This document shows, in pieces, positions 35,021 to 44,356 of a DNA stretch of 64,000 nucleotides. The DNA lies in NCBI GenBank assembly GCA_905182455.1, contig CAJJBJ010000002.1, positions 868,001 to 932,000 on the forward strand. Reading direction: 5' to 3'. The stretch comes from an uncultured Planktomarina sp. GTDB taxonomy: Bacteria > Pseudomonadota > Alphaproteobacteria > Rhodobacterales > Rhodobacteraceae. Below the pieces are notes generated by a model. The model ran no database searches. It saw only the letters and a program-made list of their open reading frames with translations, and had not been told where the DNA came from. The position numbers and the translations under genes were made by a program. Within the stretch, counting starts at the first letter, position 1. Each line of letters begins with the position of its first letter.

Positions 35021-37785
35021 GACAAAGCCTTAAGCGCGCCCTGCGTCAGCGCATCCCGTAGTTTTTGCTCCAGCATGTCTCGTTTTGCTTTCGAATGAAA
35101 CTTCAGACCGAACATGTCTTTTACATAGAAGGTATCCACCACCTGTTCGCCGTAAGTGGCAATCACCGCGCTGAAAATATTTACGTTAGCCGAGGCCAAA
35201 GTGCGGGTGAGATCATAAAGCAGCCCCAAACGGTCACGAGTGTCCACCTCGATGATGGTAAAAATTTCCGAACCTTCATTATCGAAACTGATCGATGTGG
35301 GAACTTTGAAGGCCCGTTCACGCTTTTTGATTTTATCGCGAGATTGAATCTCTGCGCGCGCCACAACAGTGCCTTGTAAGGTTTCATTGATCATCTTCTC
35401 CAGACGGCCCAACCGGGTGTCCTCATAGGGATGGCCTTCAGCATCTTGCACCCAAAACACTGCCGTGGCGTAACCGTCTTTGCTGGTAAAGGTGCGTGCA
35501 TCAACAACATTGGCGCCGCTAAGCGCCAAGGCACCACAAAAGCGGCTAAAAACGCCGGGATGATCGGCCATTGCAAAACAAATTCTGGTGGCATCGCGAT
35601 CTTCATCAGGCTGTAAATCCATGCGGATTTCGTCTTCAGGAATATCCAGCAGCAAGCGAGCAAATATTTGGTGCGCCGTCACATGCAGCCCTTGCCAATA
35701 GGGCGGATAGTGCCTGTTTGTTTCGTGGCGTAACGCCAATTTCGACCAATCAGCCAAAGAATCTCGCAGATTTTTCTTGGCCTCTGCACCTCGATTTTCG
35801 CGGTTGAGATCCTCTAGGCCCGTTTCCAGTGCCTTCTTGGTTTGGCGATACAAAGCACGGATCAAAACCGCTTTCCAATTATTCCAAACACCGGGGCCTA
35901 CGCCGGAGATATCGCAGACCGTCAGGACGGTCAGTAAATCTAGCCGCTTTACCGATTGCACAGCTTTGGCAAAATCACGCACGGTGCGTGGATCAGCAAT
36001 ATCGCGTTTCTGTGCCATATCCGACATCAGCAAATGATGCCGCACCAACCACTCTACGGTTTCCACTTCACGTGGCTTTAGGCCCAAACGGGGCGCTACT
36101 TCTCGCGCGATTTTGGCACCCAACACCGAGTGATCCTCAGGACGCCCCTTGCCAATATCATGCAACAGCAGGGAGACATACAACACCTTACGATTCAACC
36201 CTTCGGTCAAAATTCCGCTGGCCACAGGCAATTCTTCAATCAACTCACCGCGTTCAATGGCGGCCAAATGGCTGATGGTTTGGATGGTGTGCTCGTCCAC
36301 CGTATAGGAGTGATACATATTAAATTGCATCATCGCCACAATTGGTTCAAATTCTGGAATGAAGGCCGCTAAAACGCCCAATTCATTCATCCGCCGCAAC
36401 CCACGCTCGGGATTGCCATGCTTAAGTAACAAATCTGTGAAAATCTGGATGGCCTCGTCCGACTTACGCATGGGCACATCAATCAAATGCAGATTGGCCG
36501 AGACCAACCGCATGGCATTGGGATGAATCAGCAACCCTGTACGCAGGCCTTCTTCAAAGACCCTTAACAGGTTCATTTTATCTTCCAAAAATACATCTGG
36601 GTCGGAAATCGCCAAGCGATTTTGCACGATGCAATAGCCCGGACGCAACTTAGGTTTGCGCTTCAGAAACCGTGCCAAAACCGGCTCTTTTTTCACTTGC
36701 GCCGCTTCCATTGCCGTCAGAAAAATACGCGTTAATTCGCCCACTTTGGTGGCGTGGCGGAAATAAGCCTGCATGAAATGCTCCACCGCACGGCGCCCGC
36801 CTCGGTCAGTATAGCCCATGCGTTCGGCAACTTCGACCTGCAGGTCAAATGTCAGCTGGTCCATGCCCCGATTGGAGATCAAATGCAGATGACAGCGCAC
36901 CGCCCAAAGAAATTCCTGAGCAGCCACAAAGGTGGCAAATTCATCGGCCGTAAAAACCCCAGCCTCAACTAATTGCTCGGCGTGAAATATCCCGTTGATA
37001 TATTTCTCAATCCAAAACAGCGATTGTAGGTCCCGCAGCCCGCCTTTGCCCTCTTTCACATTCGGCTCAACCACATAGCGCTGACCACCTTGCTTGAGAT
37101 GGCGCGCTTCGCGCTCAGCCAGTTTTGCTTCGGTAAACTCTCCGGCGGTACCTTTGAATAGTTTTTCGCGCAATTGCTCTTGCAGCTGATCAAACACCTC
37201 CACATCGCCCAGCAAAAACCGCATTTCGACCAAGGATGTACGGATGGTGTAATCTTCGCGCGCAAGGCGCAAGCAATCCCGAATTGTGCGGCTGGCGTGG
37301 CCAACCTTGAGGCGTAAATCCCAAAGCACATAAAGCAGGCTTTCGATGACGCTTTCGGCCCATGCCGTCATTTTATAGGGTACGGAAAATAGCAAATCGA
37401 CGTCGGAAAAAGGCGCCATGCCACCCCGACCATATCCACCAACCGCGATCAAAGCCAAACGTTCGGAGGTGGTCGCCACTTGAATCGGATGCAAATACTG
37501 GACCACCGCATCATAGGCTGCGGCCACAACACAATCGGTGAGATAACAATAGCTAGCTGTTGTGGCATGGGCTTTGAACGGCGCCTTTTCAAAGGCCTCT
37601 GCTATCTCAGCCATGCCAAACTTGCGTGCATCGCGCAGAAGTCCAACCAAGGTCGCCCGAACTTCTGCAGAATCGGAAACCCCCGTTAGCCCAGCATTAA
37701 TCTGTGCGGCGACCGCGTCACGATCAAATACCTTTTGAGCCTCACAAATGAGTTCATCAGGCTCTGTGAGATTCGATCTTTTCAA
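35017..37785 (-). CDS. glnD: Bifunctional PII uridylyltransferase/uridylyl-removing enzyme
   Basis: A 922-aa nitrogen-status sensor that adds UMP to PII proteins under nitrogen limitation and removes it when glutamine is high. Domains in order: nucleotidyltransferase with GGYGRGGMAPFSDVDLLF (about 105-125), the GlnD helical region, an HD domain with LLHDIGKG and VRHH, and two C-terminal ACT domains (FCGALALSGANVVDARTFT and TRDRLGLLYDLTRTLA-like text). No ATG fits; TTG 37785, one base after the upstream stop, is the best start, so expression may rely on coupling. TTG 37833 would extend it into the upstream gene. Confidence 0.94.
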   Translation of the reverse strand: MKRSNLTEPDELICEAQKVFDRDAVAAQINAGLTGVSDSAEVRATLVGLLRDARKFGMAEIAEAFEKAPFKAHATTASYCYLTDCVVAAAYDAVVQYLHPIQVATTSERLALIAVGGYGRGGMAPFSDVDLLFSVPYKMTAWAESVIESLLYVLWDLRLKVGHASRTIRDCLRLAREDYTIRTSLVEMRFLLGDVEVFDQLQEQLREKLFKGTAGEFTEAKLAEREARHLKQGGQRYVVEPNVKEGKGGLRDLQSLFWIEKYINGIFHAEQLVEAGVFTADEFATFVAAQEFLWAVRCHLHLISNRGMDQLTFDLQVEVAERMGYTDRGGRRAVEHFMQAYFRHATKVGELTRIFLTAMEAAQVKKEPVLARFLKRKPKLRPGYCIVQNRLAISDPDVFLEDKMNLLRVFEEGLRTGLLIHPNAMRLVSANLHLIDVPMRKSDEAIQIFTDLLLKHGNPERGLRRMNELGVLAAFIPEFEPIVAMMQFNMYHSYTVDEHTIQTISHLAAIERGELIEELPVASGILTEGLNRKVLYVSLLLHDIGKGRPEDHSVLGAKIAREVAPRLGLKPREVETVEWLVRHHLLMSDMAQKRDIADPRTVRDFAKAVQSVKRLDLLTVLTVCDISGVGPGVWNNWKAVLIRALYRQTKKALETGLEDLNRENRGAEAKKNLRDSLADWSKLALRHETNRHYPPYWQGLHVTAHQIFARLLLDIPEDEIRMDLQPDEDRDATRICFAMADHPGVFSRFCGALALSGANVVDARTFTSKDGYATAVFWVQDAEGHPYEDTRLGRLEKMINETLQGTVVARAEIQSRDKIKKRERAFKVPTSISFDNEGSEIFTIIEVDTRDRLGLLYDLTRTLASANVNIFSAVIATYGEQVVDTFYVKDMFGLKFHSKAKRDMLEQKLRDALTQGALKALS

Positions 37786-37786
37786 C

Positions 37787-38974
37787 CTAAAAGCCAAAGT
37801 TTGAAAAGGTGCGTGGGGCCTCCTCAAGCACAACCACTTGATTGCCCTCTATGGTCGCAACTGCAAGCCCGCGCTCGATGGTTCCATTCTTGCGCAGTCT
37901 AAAAATGCCCGCAGCCCCTTGAAATCCCCCCGTTAAGGTAAGACCTTTGCTGTTCAAAGCATCTCGGTTGCCGGTGGCCACAGAGGCCCCTACAGCGGCG
38001 ACACCATCATAGGCGATTGCGGCAAGCGGATGAGGGGCGTTGCCATAAACGGATTGAAAGCGATCACGGAACTGCTCGGCTCGGGTTGGGCTCGGCATAG
38101 CAAACCACCCTCCTTGAATTCCGGGAAGATGAAAAGCTGAGGGCAAAACGTCCCATTGCGACAGGCCTACATATTGCACCAGCTCAGGGTCAATCCCAGC
38201 CTCCGGCAGCAGCTGCGCGATCAAGGGCAGACCACCGTCATAATCGGCAGTTAAGAATACAACATCAGCCTCAATCAACTCATTGCGCTCCGCAATCCGG
38301 CTCATCGCCTCGACAAGATCTTGTTGCGTAAATTCGTAATTTTCAATGCCTGCAGCAACAGAGCCTTGATCGCTCAAAGCTTGTTCAATTGCATCACTAC
38401 CCGCTTGTCCTGAAACATTATTGGCATGCACAATCAACGCCTGGCTTTTACCTTGCCCTTGAGCGTAGGCCACCAAACGATCAGCGGTATTTTGGTAGGT
38501 ATGGCCCAACACGTAAACGTTGCCCCCAGCAATATCGACATTGTTGGACAGTGATAAAACACTAACGCCGCTATTGGCCACCGCAAGGCCAGCCGCATTG
38601 GCCGCTCCAGCGAACAAAGGTCCCACGATTACTTGCGCGCCCTCTTCAACAGCCAAAACCGCCATTTCGGCGGCTTGAGTCTCAAGCCCAGCGGTATCGT
38701 AAATACGTATTTCCATCGTCACACTGCCCGCGAGGTCATCCATGGCCATTCTTGCTGCCTGCTCCGCAGAGATCGCCAATTCGCGCACCCGGGGATCCGC
38801 TGCATTGGTTGGCAAAAGCACAGCAACCTGAACTTTTTTCGAGCCATCGATGCTCAAACCACCCACCGAGAGGCCGCCCATAGGAGGCGCCACACAGGCG
38901 GAGAGGAACAACGCACCACAGAGCGTCAAGACAGCCCCCCGCAGATGCCGCATCAGAGAAATTCTAGAAACCAT
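37787..38974 (-). CDS. Penicillin-binding protein activator (LpoA-like lipoprotein)
   Basis: A 395-aa lipoprotein with a type 1 periplasmic-binding fold. The signal peptide ends in the lipobox LSAC, giving lipidated Cys27 followed by VAPP, so outer-membrane attachment is likely. VQVAVLLPTNAADPRVREL and VIVGPLFAGAANAAGLAVA mark the first lobe. The family includes LpoA, which activates the cell-wall synthase PBP1A, though alphaproteobacterial members are mostly untested. ATG 38974 was chosen over TTG 38980. It is divergent from rsmI, the usual arrangement, and one base before glnD. Confidence 0.88.
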   Translation of the reverse strand: MVSRISLMRHLRGAVLTLCGALFLSACVAPPMGGLSVGGLSIDGSKKVQVAVLLPTNAADPRVRELAISAEQAARMAMDDLAGSVTMEIRIYDTAGLETQAAEMAVLAVEEGAQVIVGPLFAGAANAAGLAVANSGVSVLSLSNNVDIAGGNVYVLGHTYQNTADRLVAYAQGQGKSQALIVHANNVSGQAGSDAIEQALSDQGSVAAGIENYEFTQQDLVEAMSRIAERNELIEADVVFLTADYDGGLPLIAQLLPEAGIDPELVQYVGLSQWDVLPSAFHLPGIQGGWFAMPSPTRAEQFRDRFQSVYGNAPHPLAAIAYDGVAAVGASVATGNRDALNSKGLTLTGGFQGAAGIFRLRKNGTIERGLAVATIEGNQVVVLEEAPRTFSNFGF

Positions 38975-39049
38975 GGTCAAAGAGCCCCTTCAGAGGTTAA
39001 TAGTCGCTTGTTACATGCATTTTATTGCAATCCACAAAGGGGTCCAGTG

Positions 39050-39919
39050 GTGAATCATAAATTGATCAAGTTGGATCCAGGGTTATACCTTGTAGCAACA
39101 CCTTTAGGCTCCGCACGCGATATTACCCTGCGTGCGCTGGATATTTTGGCCTCCGCCGATGTATTGGCCGCCGAAGACACCCGGACTGCGCGTAAGTTAA
39201 TGGATATCCATGGGGTGCCTTTGGGAGGCCGACGAATCATCGCCTACCATGATCACAGTAATGCTGGTGACCGCCAAAGACTGCTAAACCATATCGCAGA
39301 GGGGAAATCTGTGGCCTATGTCTCCGAGGCGGGCACCCCCTTGATCGCCGATCCTGGCTACCAATTGGTCCGAGATGCACGCCAAGCAGATATGACCGTG
39401 CTGACAGCGCCGGGCCCTGCGGCCTGTATTGCCGCGCTCACAGTTGCAGGTCTGCCCACCGATCAGTTCCATTTCGCAGGATTTCTACCTCCACAGCAGA
39501 CAGCGCGGCAAAAGGCCTTGGTCGAGCTGATGCCCCTGCGCGCAACATTGGTGTTGTACGAATCCCCGAAGCGGCTGAATGCACTTTTAGCGGATATCGA
39601 ATCTCTGGGCGGCAGCGCGCGTCATGTTGCGGTTTGTCGCGAATTGACCAAGAAATTTGAAGACGTCCAAATCGGCCCAGTCAGCACTGTTCGCGCATTT
39701 TACGATGAGAAGCCCGCGAAGGGGGAACTGGTCGTTTTGATAGGCGCCGGGGAAGACGCCAAAGTGGATGAAATTGATCTCGAGGCCGCACTTCTTCACG
39801 CAATGTTAAACCTTAGGGTGAAGGATGCAGCCGACACCGTGGCCGGGGCCTACGGGTTGCCGCGGCGCGAAATTTATCAAATGGCGCTTCGGCTCAAAGG
39901 AGAGCAAAAGGCAGATTAA
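39050..39919 (+). CDS. rsmI: 16S rRNA (cytidine1402-2'-O)-methyltransferase
   Basis: A 289-aa SAM-dependent methyltransferase of the tetrapyrrole methylase fold that modifies C1402 in the ribosomal P site. GLYLVATPLGSARDITLRAL and AAEDTRTARKLM open the protein, SEAGTPLIADPGYQLV and APGPAACIAALTVAGLPTD follow, and FVGFLP-like FAGFLPPQQTAR is present. GTG 39050 has AGGGG seven bases upstream; GTG 39047 is adjacent. A far longer in-frame reading is antisense to the LpoA-like gene and is rejected. In many relatives yraN follows directly, and its broken copy does so here. Confidence 0.96.
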   Translation: MNHKLIKLDPGLYLVATPLGSARDITLRALDILASADVLAAEDTRTARKLMDIHGVPLGGRRIIAYHDHSNAGDRQRLLNHIAEGKSVAYVSEAGTPLIADPGYQLVRDARQADMTVLTAPGPAACIAALTVAGLPTDQFHFAGFLPPQQTARQKALVELMPLRATLVLYESPKRLNALLADIESLGGSARHVAVCRELTKKFEDVQIGPVSTVRAFYDEKPAKGELVVLIGAGEDAKVDEIDLEAALLHAMLNLRVKDAADTVAGAYGLPRREIYQMALRLKGEQKAD

Positions 39920-39959
39920 GCGAATGTAGAAAAAGGCATTTAAAGGAAAAACAAATTAC

Positions 39960-40291
39960 TTGGCGGGTCTCACGGTCGAGCACTCGATTATTGCCGATTA
40001 TACGGCCCGTTCCCATAAAATATTGGCCCATCGTTGGTGCGGCCAGATCGGTAAAATAGATCTCATCTTCGCAGATAGGGACACATTGATTTTCACTGAA
40101 GTCAAAAAAGCCAATCCCACCAAAAGCCTTGCAGGCCCTGAGCCAAAAACAGCAACTGCGAATTTATCAAACCACATCTGAATTTTTGGTCAAAACCAAT
40201 CGCCCCTCTTGCCTCCAAAATGTGCTTTGATATGTCCCGCGTGGACATCCATGGTGAGATTAAAGTGTTGGAAAATGCATTGATGCACTAG
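39960..40291 (+). pseudogene. yraN: Frameshifted YraN (UPF0102) family gene
   Basis: The expected neighbour of rsmI, broken twice. Frame A (39960 to about 40104) encodes YLAGLTVEHSIIADY and GQIGKIDLIFADRDTLIFTEVK, matching the nuclease-like YraN domain, but the usual GEIDLI is GKIDLI. At the six-A run 40104-40109 the match jumps one frame to KALQALSQKQQLRIYQ, and near 40217-40220 it jumps again to MCFDMSRVDIHGEIKVLENA, the normal C-terminal strand, ending at 40291. An upstream TTG is the only start. The family resembles Holliday-junction nucleases; function is lost here unless the frameshifts are sequencing errors. No other gene is seen in 40292-40356. Confidence 0.85.
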
Positions 40292-40356
40292 CTCATGCCT
40301 CTTGCCAGCCTGCCGCCCCGGTGCCATCTAGGTGTGAACAAGCCCGAGGTTATCGC

Positions 40357-41295
40357 ATGTCAAAGAAAATCGCCTTTCAAATGGACCCAATGGAAGCCGT
40401 CAATATAGATGGTGACAGCACATTTCATTTGGCTTTAGAGGCGCAAAGCCGCGGGCATGAGATCTATTATCACACCCCAGACAAGCTCGCGTTTGAAAAT
40501 GGCAAAGTTACGGCCAAGGGGCAAAAAATGTTCTTACGTCGCGAAGTTGACAACCATGTTGACTTGGGCGAAATGGAGCATTTGGACCTTCACGCTTTTG
40601 ATGTCGTCTGGTTGCGTCAAGACCCGCCCTTTGACATGGGCTATATCACCACAACCCACCTGCTCGACTTCTTGAAACCTGATGCATTGGTGGTGAACGA
40701 TCCATTTTGGGTGCGCAATTATCCTGAAAAACTCTTGATGCTTCAATTTCCTGAGCTGATCCCGCCAACCACCATTGCTCGGGATTTGGACACTTTGAAA
40801 GCCTTCCGCGCCATTCACGGTGATGTGATCGTCAAGCCGCTCTACGGCAACGGTGGCGCCGGTGTGTTCCGGCTCACCCCTGAAGACCGCAATATCGCCT
40901 CGCTGCATGAATTGTTTATCGGCATCAACACCGAGCCATTGATCATCCAAAAATTTCTGCCAGATGTCAGCAACGGCGACAAACGGGTCATCTTGGTCGA
41001 TGGTGAGGCTGTGGGAGCGATCAATCGCGTACCTGCGGCTGGCGAAACCCGCTCGAATATGCATGTGGGTGGCCGCCCTGAAAAAGTCGGCCTCACCGCA
41101 CGCGATCTTGAAATTTGCGCGGCCATTGGCCCCATTTTGCGCGAAAAGGGTCAGGTTTTCGTAGGTATCGATGTGATCGGCGATTATTTGACTGAGATCA
41201 ACGTCACCTCCCCCACTGGCCTGCAAGAATTACAGCGTTTTGATGGCACAAATGTGGCGAGTTTAATTTGGGACGCTATTGAGGCGAAACTATAG
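40357..41295 (+). CDS. gshB: Glutathione synthetase
   Basis: A 312-aa ATP-grasp enzyme that joins glycine to gamma-glutamylcysteine, the second step of glutathione synthesis. KIAFQMDPMEAVNIDGDSTF is the typical GshB opening, DVIVKPLYGNGGAGVFRL the ATP-binding strand and loop, and GDKRVILVDGEAVGAINRVP with EINVTSPTGLQE the metal and substrate site. ATG 40357 is preceded by GAGG eight bases upstream. It follows the rsmI-yraN unit on the same strand and converges on the helicase gene with a ten-base gap. Confidence 0.97.
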   Translation: MSKKIAFQMDPMEAVNIDGDSTFHLALEAQSRGHEIYYHTPDKLAFENGKVTAKGQKMFLRREVDNHVDLGEMEHLDLHAFDVVWLRQDPPFDMGYITTTHLLDFLKPDALVVNDPFWVRNYPEKLLMLQFPELIPPTTIARDLDTLKAFRAIHGDVIVKPLYGNGGAGVFRLTPEDRNIASLHELFIGINTEPLIIQKFLPDVSNGDKRVILVDGEAVGAINRVPAAGETRSNMHVGGRPEKVGLTARDLEICAAIGPILREKGQVFVGIDVIGDYLTEINVTSPTGLQELQRFDGTNVASLIWDAIEAKL

Positions 41296-41305
41296 CCAAG
41301 AGGCT

Positions 41306-42856
41306 TCAAAAAGCTCCATCTTTCTGATCTTCCACCGGTTCCATGGTCAGGTCAAAATTAGGCACTTCAACAGTGAGGTCATCCACTACCAAAGGACCGC
41401 TTGGCCGGGCTAGACGGTTGCGCACCACCCAAATCAAACGGTTTTCCGCCCGGGTGATAGCCACATAGGCCAAGCGCTTCCACAGCTGGGTTCCCGCTTC
41501 TGTCCGGTTCATCTTGGCCGCCACATAAATATCAGGCGCAAAAACTTGCACCGTGTCCCATTGTGATCCCTGCGCCTTATGGATTGTCACCGCCGCCCCA
41601 TGCAAAAACGTGGCGCCCATGCGGGCTGCAAAAGGGATGAAGGGCTCTTCCTCGTTCGGCATCTCAATTTTTACAATACTTGCAGCACTGAGCTGCGGTT
41701 GCTCTGCTCCGATCACATGCAGACGTGAAAATCCCGGCTTGCGGCCCGGTCCAAGGTACACCACTTGCGCCCCCTTGATCAGTCCGCGCGCCTCAAGGTC
41801 TAATCGTTTCTTACGATGTTTTGCTGGCAGTTCAATGCCATCACAGATCAGCGGCTCACCTGGCAGCAACTCTTCTAGCGGCGCATCAAACGCCCCGCGA
41901 AACGCCTGAATGAGCTTGATACGGGTCACATTTCGCCAAACCAAAACAGGCGAACGGGCCATAAGATCTGACTCAACCCTTTGGCCGATGACCACACGGT
42001 CATCTCGGCGCGCCGCAGCTTGCACCATGGCTTCAAAATCTGAAAACTGCAGGGCTGAATCGCCCAAAGCATGAGCCAAGTCAAGAATTGGGTTGTCTTG
42101 GGTTTGCCGGTGTACTCGGCTGAGAACCAAACGGCGCCCCTCTGGCAATGCGTCGAACACCATTGCGCCAGATTGGTTCACCGGAGCCAACTGCGCCGGA
42201 TCACCAAACAGAATCAACGTCGGAAAAATTTCCTGTAGATCTTCGAGCTGCTTTGCGTCCAGCATCGAGCTTTCATCAACAAAGCCGACATCCAGCGGAT
42301 CTTCGCGACGTTTCCACCCGGTGATGAAATCCGACCCGCGCAACCCGGCGGCTGCCAATGCCCCTGGGATGGAGGCGTTGGAGGCATAAAAATTATGGGC
42401 CCGATCCAAGGAGATATCCGTCACCCCTTCGACCTCAGGCCGCGAACCATTGCCGCCCAGCCATTCCGCAATCTTTTCATATTCTGGATCATACATTGGA
42501 GTGTAAAGAATACGGTGGATCGTGGTGGCTGGCACGCCGCGGTTGCGCAAAACGCTGGCCGCTTTGTTGGTGGGGGCCAAAATCGCCAAGGTACGCCGAT
42601 CCTTGCGCGCGCGCGGCTCATAGTCTCCAGAGACGATATTCATGCCTGCGTCTTGCAACGCATGATATAACTGCGCCAAAAGCAGAGTTTTGCCAGACCC
42701 AGCTTTACCAATCACCGCCGCGATGCTTGCTTTGCCTTCACGGGGGGGCGTCAGAATGCCATTGGCCAGATCCACGCCAGCCGAGCGCAGAATATCGCTG
42801 ATAGTATCATAGGCCTGCGCCTGATCATCTGAATAAGAAACTTGCTTCGCTGACAT
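41306..42856 (-). CDS. RecD-like ATP-dependent DNA helicase
   Basis: A 516-aa superfamily 1 helicase. The P-loop GKAGSGKTLLLAQLY is near residue 50, VGFVDESSMLD is the Walker B box (motif II), FGDPAQLAPVN is motif III, and the C-terminal part has HKAQGSQWDTVQVF and LWKRLAYVAITRAENRLIWV, the UvrD/RecD-type motifs V-VI. It likely unwinds DNA during repair, but lacks RecBCD partners here, so its pathway is unknown. ATG 42856 is chosen; AAGGGA is unusually close to it, and a longer in-frame reading to 42916 is less family-like. Confidence 0.88.
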   Translation of the reverse strand: MSAKQVSYSDDQAQAYDTISDILRSAGVDLANGILTPPREGKASIAAVIGKAGSGKTLLLAQLYHALQDAGMNIVSGDYEPRARKDRRTLAILAPTNKAASVLRNRGVPATTIHRILYTPMYDPEYEKIAEWLGGNGSRPEVEGVTDISLDRAHNFYASNASIPGALAAAGLRGSDFITGWKRREDPLDVGFVDESSMLDAKQLEDLQEIFPTLILFGDPAQLAPVNQSGAMVFDALPEGRRLVLSRVHRQTQDNPILDLAHALGDSALQFSDFEAMVQAAARRDDRVVIGQRVESDLMARSPVLVWRNVTRIKLIQAFRGAFDAPLEELLPGEPLICDGIELPAKHRKKRLDLEARGLIKGAQVVYLGPGRKPGFSRLHVIGAEQPQLSAASIVKIEMPNEEEPFIPFAARMGATFLHGAAVTIHKAQGSQWDTVQVFAPDIYVAAKMNRTEAGTQLWKRLAYVAITRAENRLIWVVRNRLARPSGPLVVDDLTVEVPNFDLTMEPVEDQKDGAF

Positions 42857-42948
42857 TCCCTTGTGTAGACAATGGCGCAGGGTGGGGCCAGTGCAATTCC
42901 CCGTCTCAGGCGGCACAGGGCAATTTTATTTGCCCTGTGCCTCTCTGG

Positions 42949-44235
42949 CTAGCGCGCGGCGAATAGGGTTTCTGATATCGTGCGCAAACCGCGACAAGGC
43001 GCTTGGACCAATACAGACATATTGCCTGGCAGATGCTCATTACGGCGCATCTTCATGTGAGCGGCGGGTAGATCATTCCAATCAAACACCTCTGATAGGC
43101 ATGGATTTAACTTATCTTCACACATCAAGCGATTGGCCGCAGCCGCCTGTTTGAGATTGGCGAAATGTGAGCCCTGCAAACGCTTTTGGTGCATCCACAT
43201 ATATCGGACATCCAAGGTGAGGTTATAACCCGTGGTGCCGGCGCAAATCACGACCATGCCGCCTTTTTTGCAAACAAACGTCGAGATGGGAAAGGTGCTT
43301 TCGCCCGGGTGCTCAAATACCAAATCTGGATTATTGCCTTTGCCGGTGATCTCCCAGATGGCCGCACCAAATTTGCGGGCTTCTTTGAACCAAGCGGCAT
43401 ATTCTGACGTATTCACAGTGGGCATTTGCCCCCAGCAATCGAAGTCGCGTCGGTTGATCACGCCTTTGGCACCAAGCCCCATGACAAAATCGCGTTTGCT
43501 CTCATCACTGATCACACCAATGGCATTGGCTCCAACCACATTGGCCAATTGCACGGCATAAGACCCAAGCCCGCCAGAAGCGCCCCAGATCAGAATATTC
43601 TGTCCCGGCTTCAATTCATGCGGCGCGTGGCCGAACAACATACGGTAGGCAGTGGCAAGAGTTAACGTGTAGCATGCACTTTCTTCCCAAGTTTGATGCT
43701 GTGGTCGTGGCATCAACTGTTGGCTTTGCACGCGGGTAAACTGGCTGAACGAGCCGTCTGGTGTTTCATAGCCCCAGATGCGCTGCGAGGTGGAGTACAT
43801 AGGATCTCCGCCGTTGCATTCCTCATCGTCGCCATCATCTTGATTGCAATGCACCACAACCTCATCACCAATCTTCCAGCGGGTGACTTTGGCCCCCACG
43901 GCCCACACGATGCCCGACGCATCGGAACCAGCAACGTGATAGGGCTGCTTATGGCTATCAAAGGGGCTGATCGGCACGCCTAAGGCGGCCCAAACGCCGT
44001 TGTAATTGATACCAGCGGCCATAACCAAAACCAACACATCATAGTTGTCGAGCTCTGGTACATCCAACACCTCTTGCAACATCGCCGTGTCAGGTTCGCC
44101 GTGACGCTCTTTGCGGATGGCCCATCCGTACATCTGTTTCGGCACATGCCCCAAAGGAGGCATTTCGCCCATTTCATAAAGATCTTTTTTCACCGCGACA
44201 TAGGCGGTCAGAGGTGAGTTTGAATCCAATGGCAT
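42949..44235 (-). CDS. ccr: Crotonyl-CoA carboxylase/reductase
   Basis: A 428-aa zinc-free medium-chain dehydrogenase-fold enzyme that reductively carboxylates crotonyl-CoA to ethylmalonyl-CoA with NADPH, the signature step of the ethylmalonyl-CoA pathway for acetate and C2 assimilation. DVLVLVMAAGINYNGVWAAL, HVAGSDASGIVWAVG and IWGASGGLGSYAVQLANVVG (NADPH loop) are diagnostic, and the CO2-pocket region around FEHPGESTF is kept. AAGGAG lies before the ATG. It is transcribed away from ecm with a broken acyltransferase between them. It should supply ethylmalonyl-CoA to the epimerase and then to Ecm. Confidence 0.97.
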   Translation of the reverse strand: MPLDSNSPLTAYVAVKKDLYEMGEMPPLGHVPKQMYGWAIRKERHGEPDTAMLQEVLDVPELDNYDVLVLVMAAGINYNGVWAALGVPISPFDSHKQPYHVAGSDASGIVWAVGAKVTRWKIGDEVVVHCNQDDGDDEECNGGDPMYSTSQRIWGYETPDGSFSQFTRVQSQQLMPRPQHQTWEESACYTLTLATAYRMLFGHAPHELKPGQNILIWGASGGLGSYAVQLANVVGANAIGVISDESKRDFVMGLGAKGVINRRDFDCWGQMPTVNTSEYAAWFKEARKFGAAIWEITGKGNNPDLVFEHPGESTFPISTFVCKKGGMVVICAGTTGYNLTLDVRYMWMHQKRLQGSHFANLKQAAAANRLMCEDKLNPCLSEVFDWNDLPAAHMKMRRNEHLPGNMSVLVQAPCRGLRTISETLFAAR

Positions 44236-44320
44236 GGAAGGCTCCTTACATTATTACTGCAATACAGAATCAATCTGCGCCCCTATTGGATAAAATCCAT
44301 CAAGTAATAATACAATCAAT

Positions 44321-44340
44321 AATTACAAAATTTTGTAATT
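44321..44340. promoter_or_regulatory. Perfect 20-base palindrome upstream of ccr
   Basis: AATTACAAAATTTTGTAATT is perfectly self-complementary and lies 86 to 105 bases upstream of the ccr start. Flanking GTAATAA and TTATTAC extend the symmetry imperfectly. It could be an operator for a regulator of C2 assimilation such as an ScfR-family protein, or an end-of-gene hairpin of the decayed upstream gene; sequence alone does not decide. Confidence 0.5.
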
Positions 44341-44356
44341 TTATTACTTAAAAGAT

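Noticed and set aside
34403-35098. A 231-codon + strand frame antisense to murJ
   Set aside because: Extremely basic and low-complexity translation; murJ and glnD occupy the region with clear motifs.
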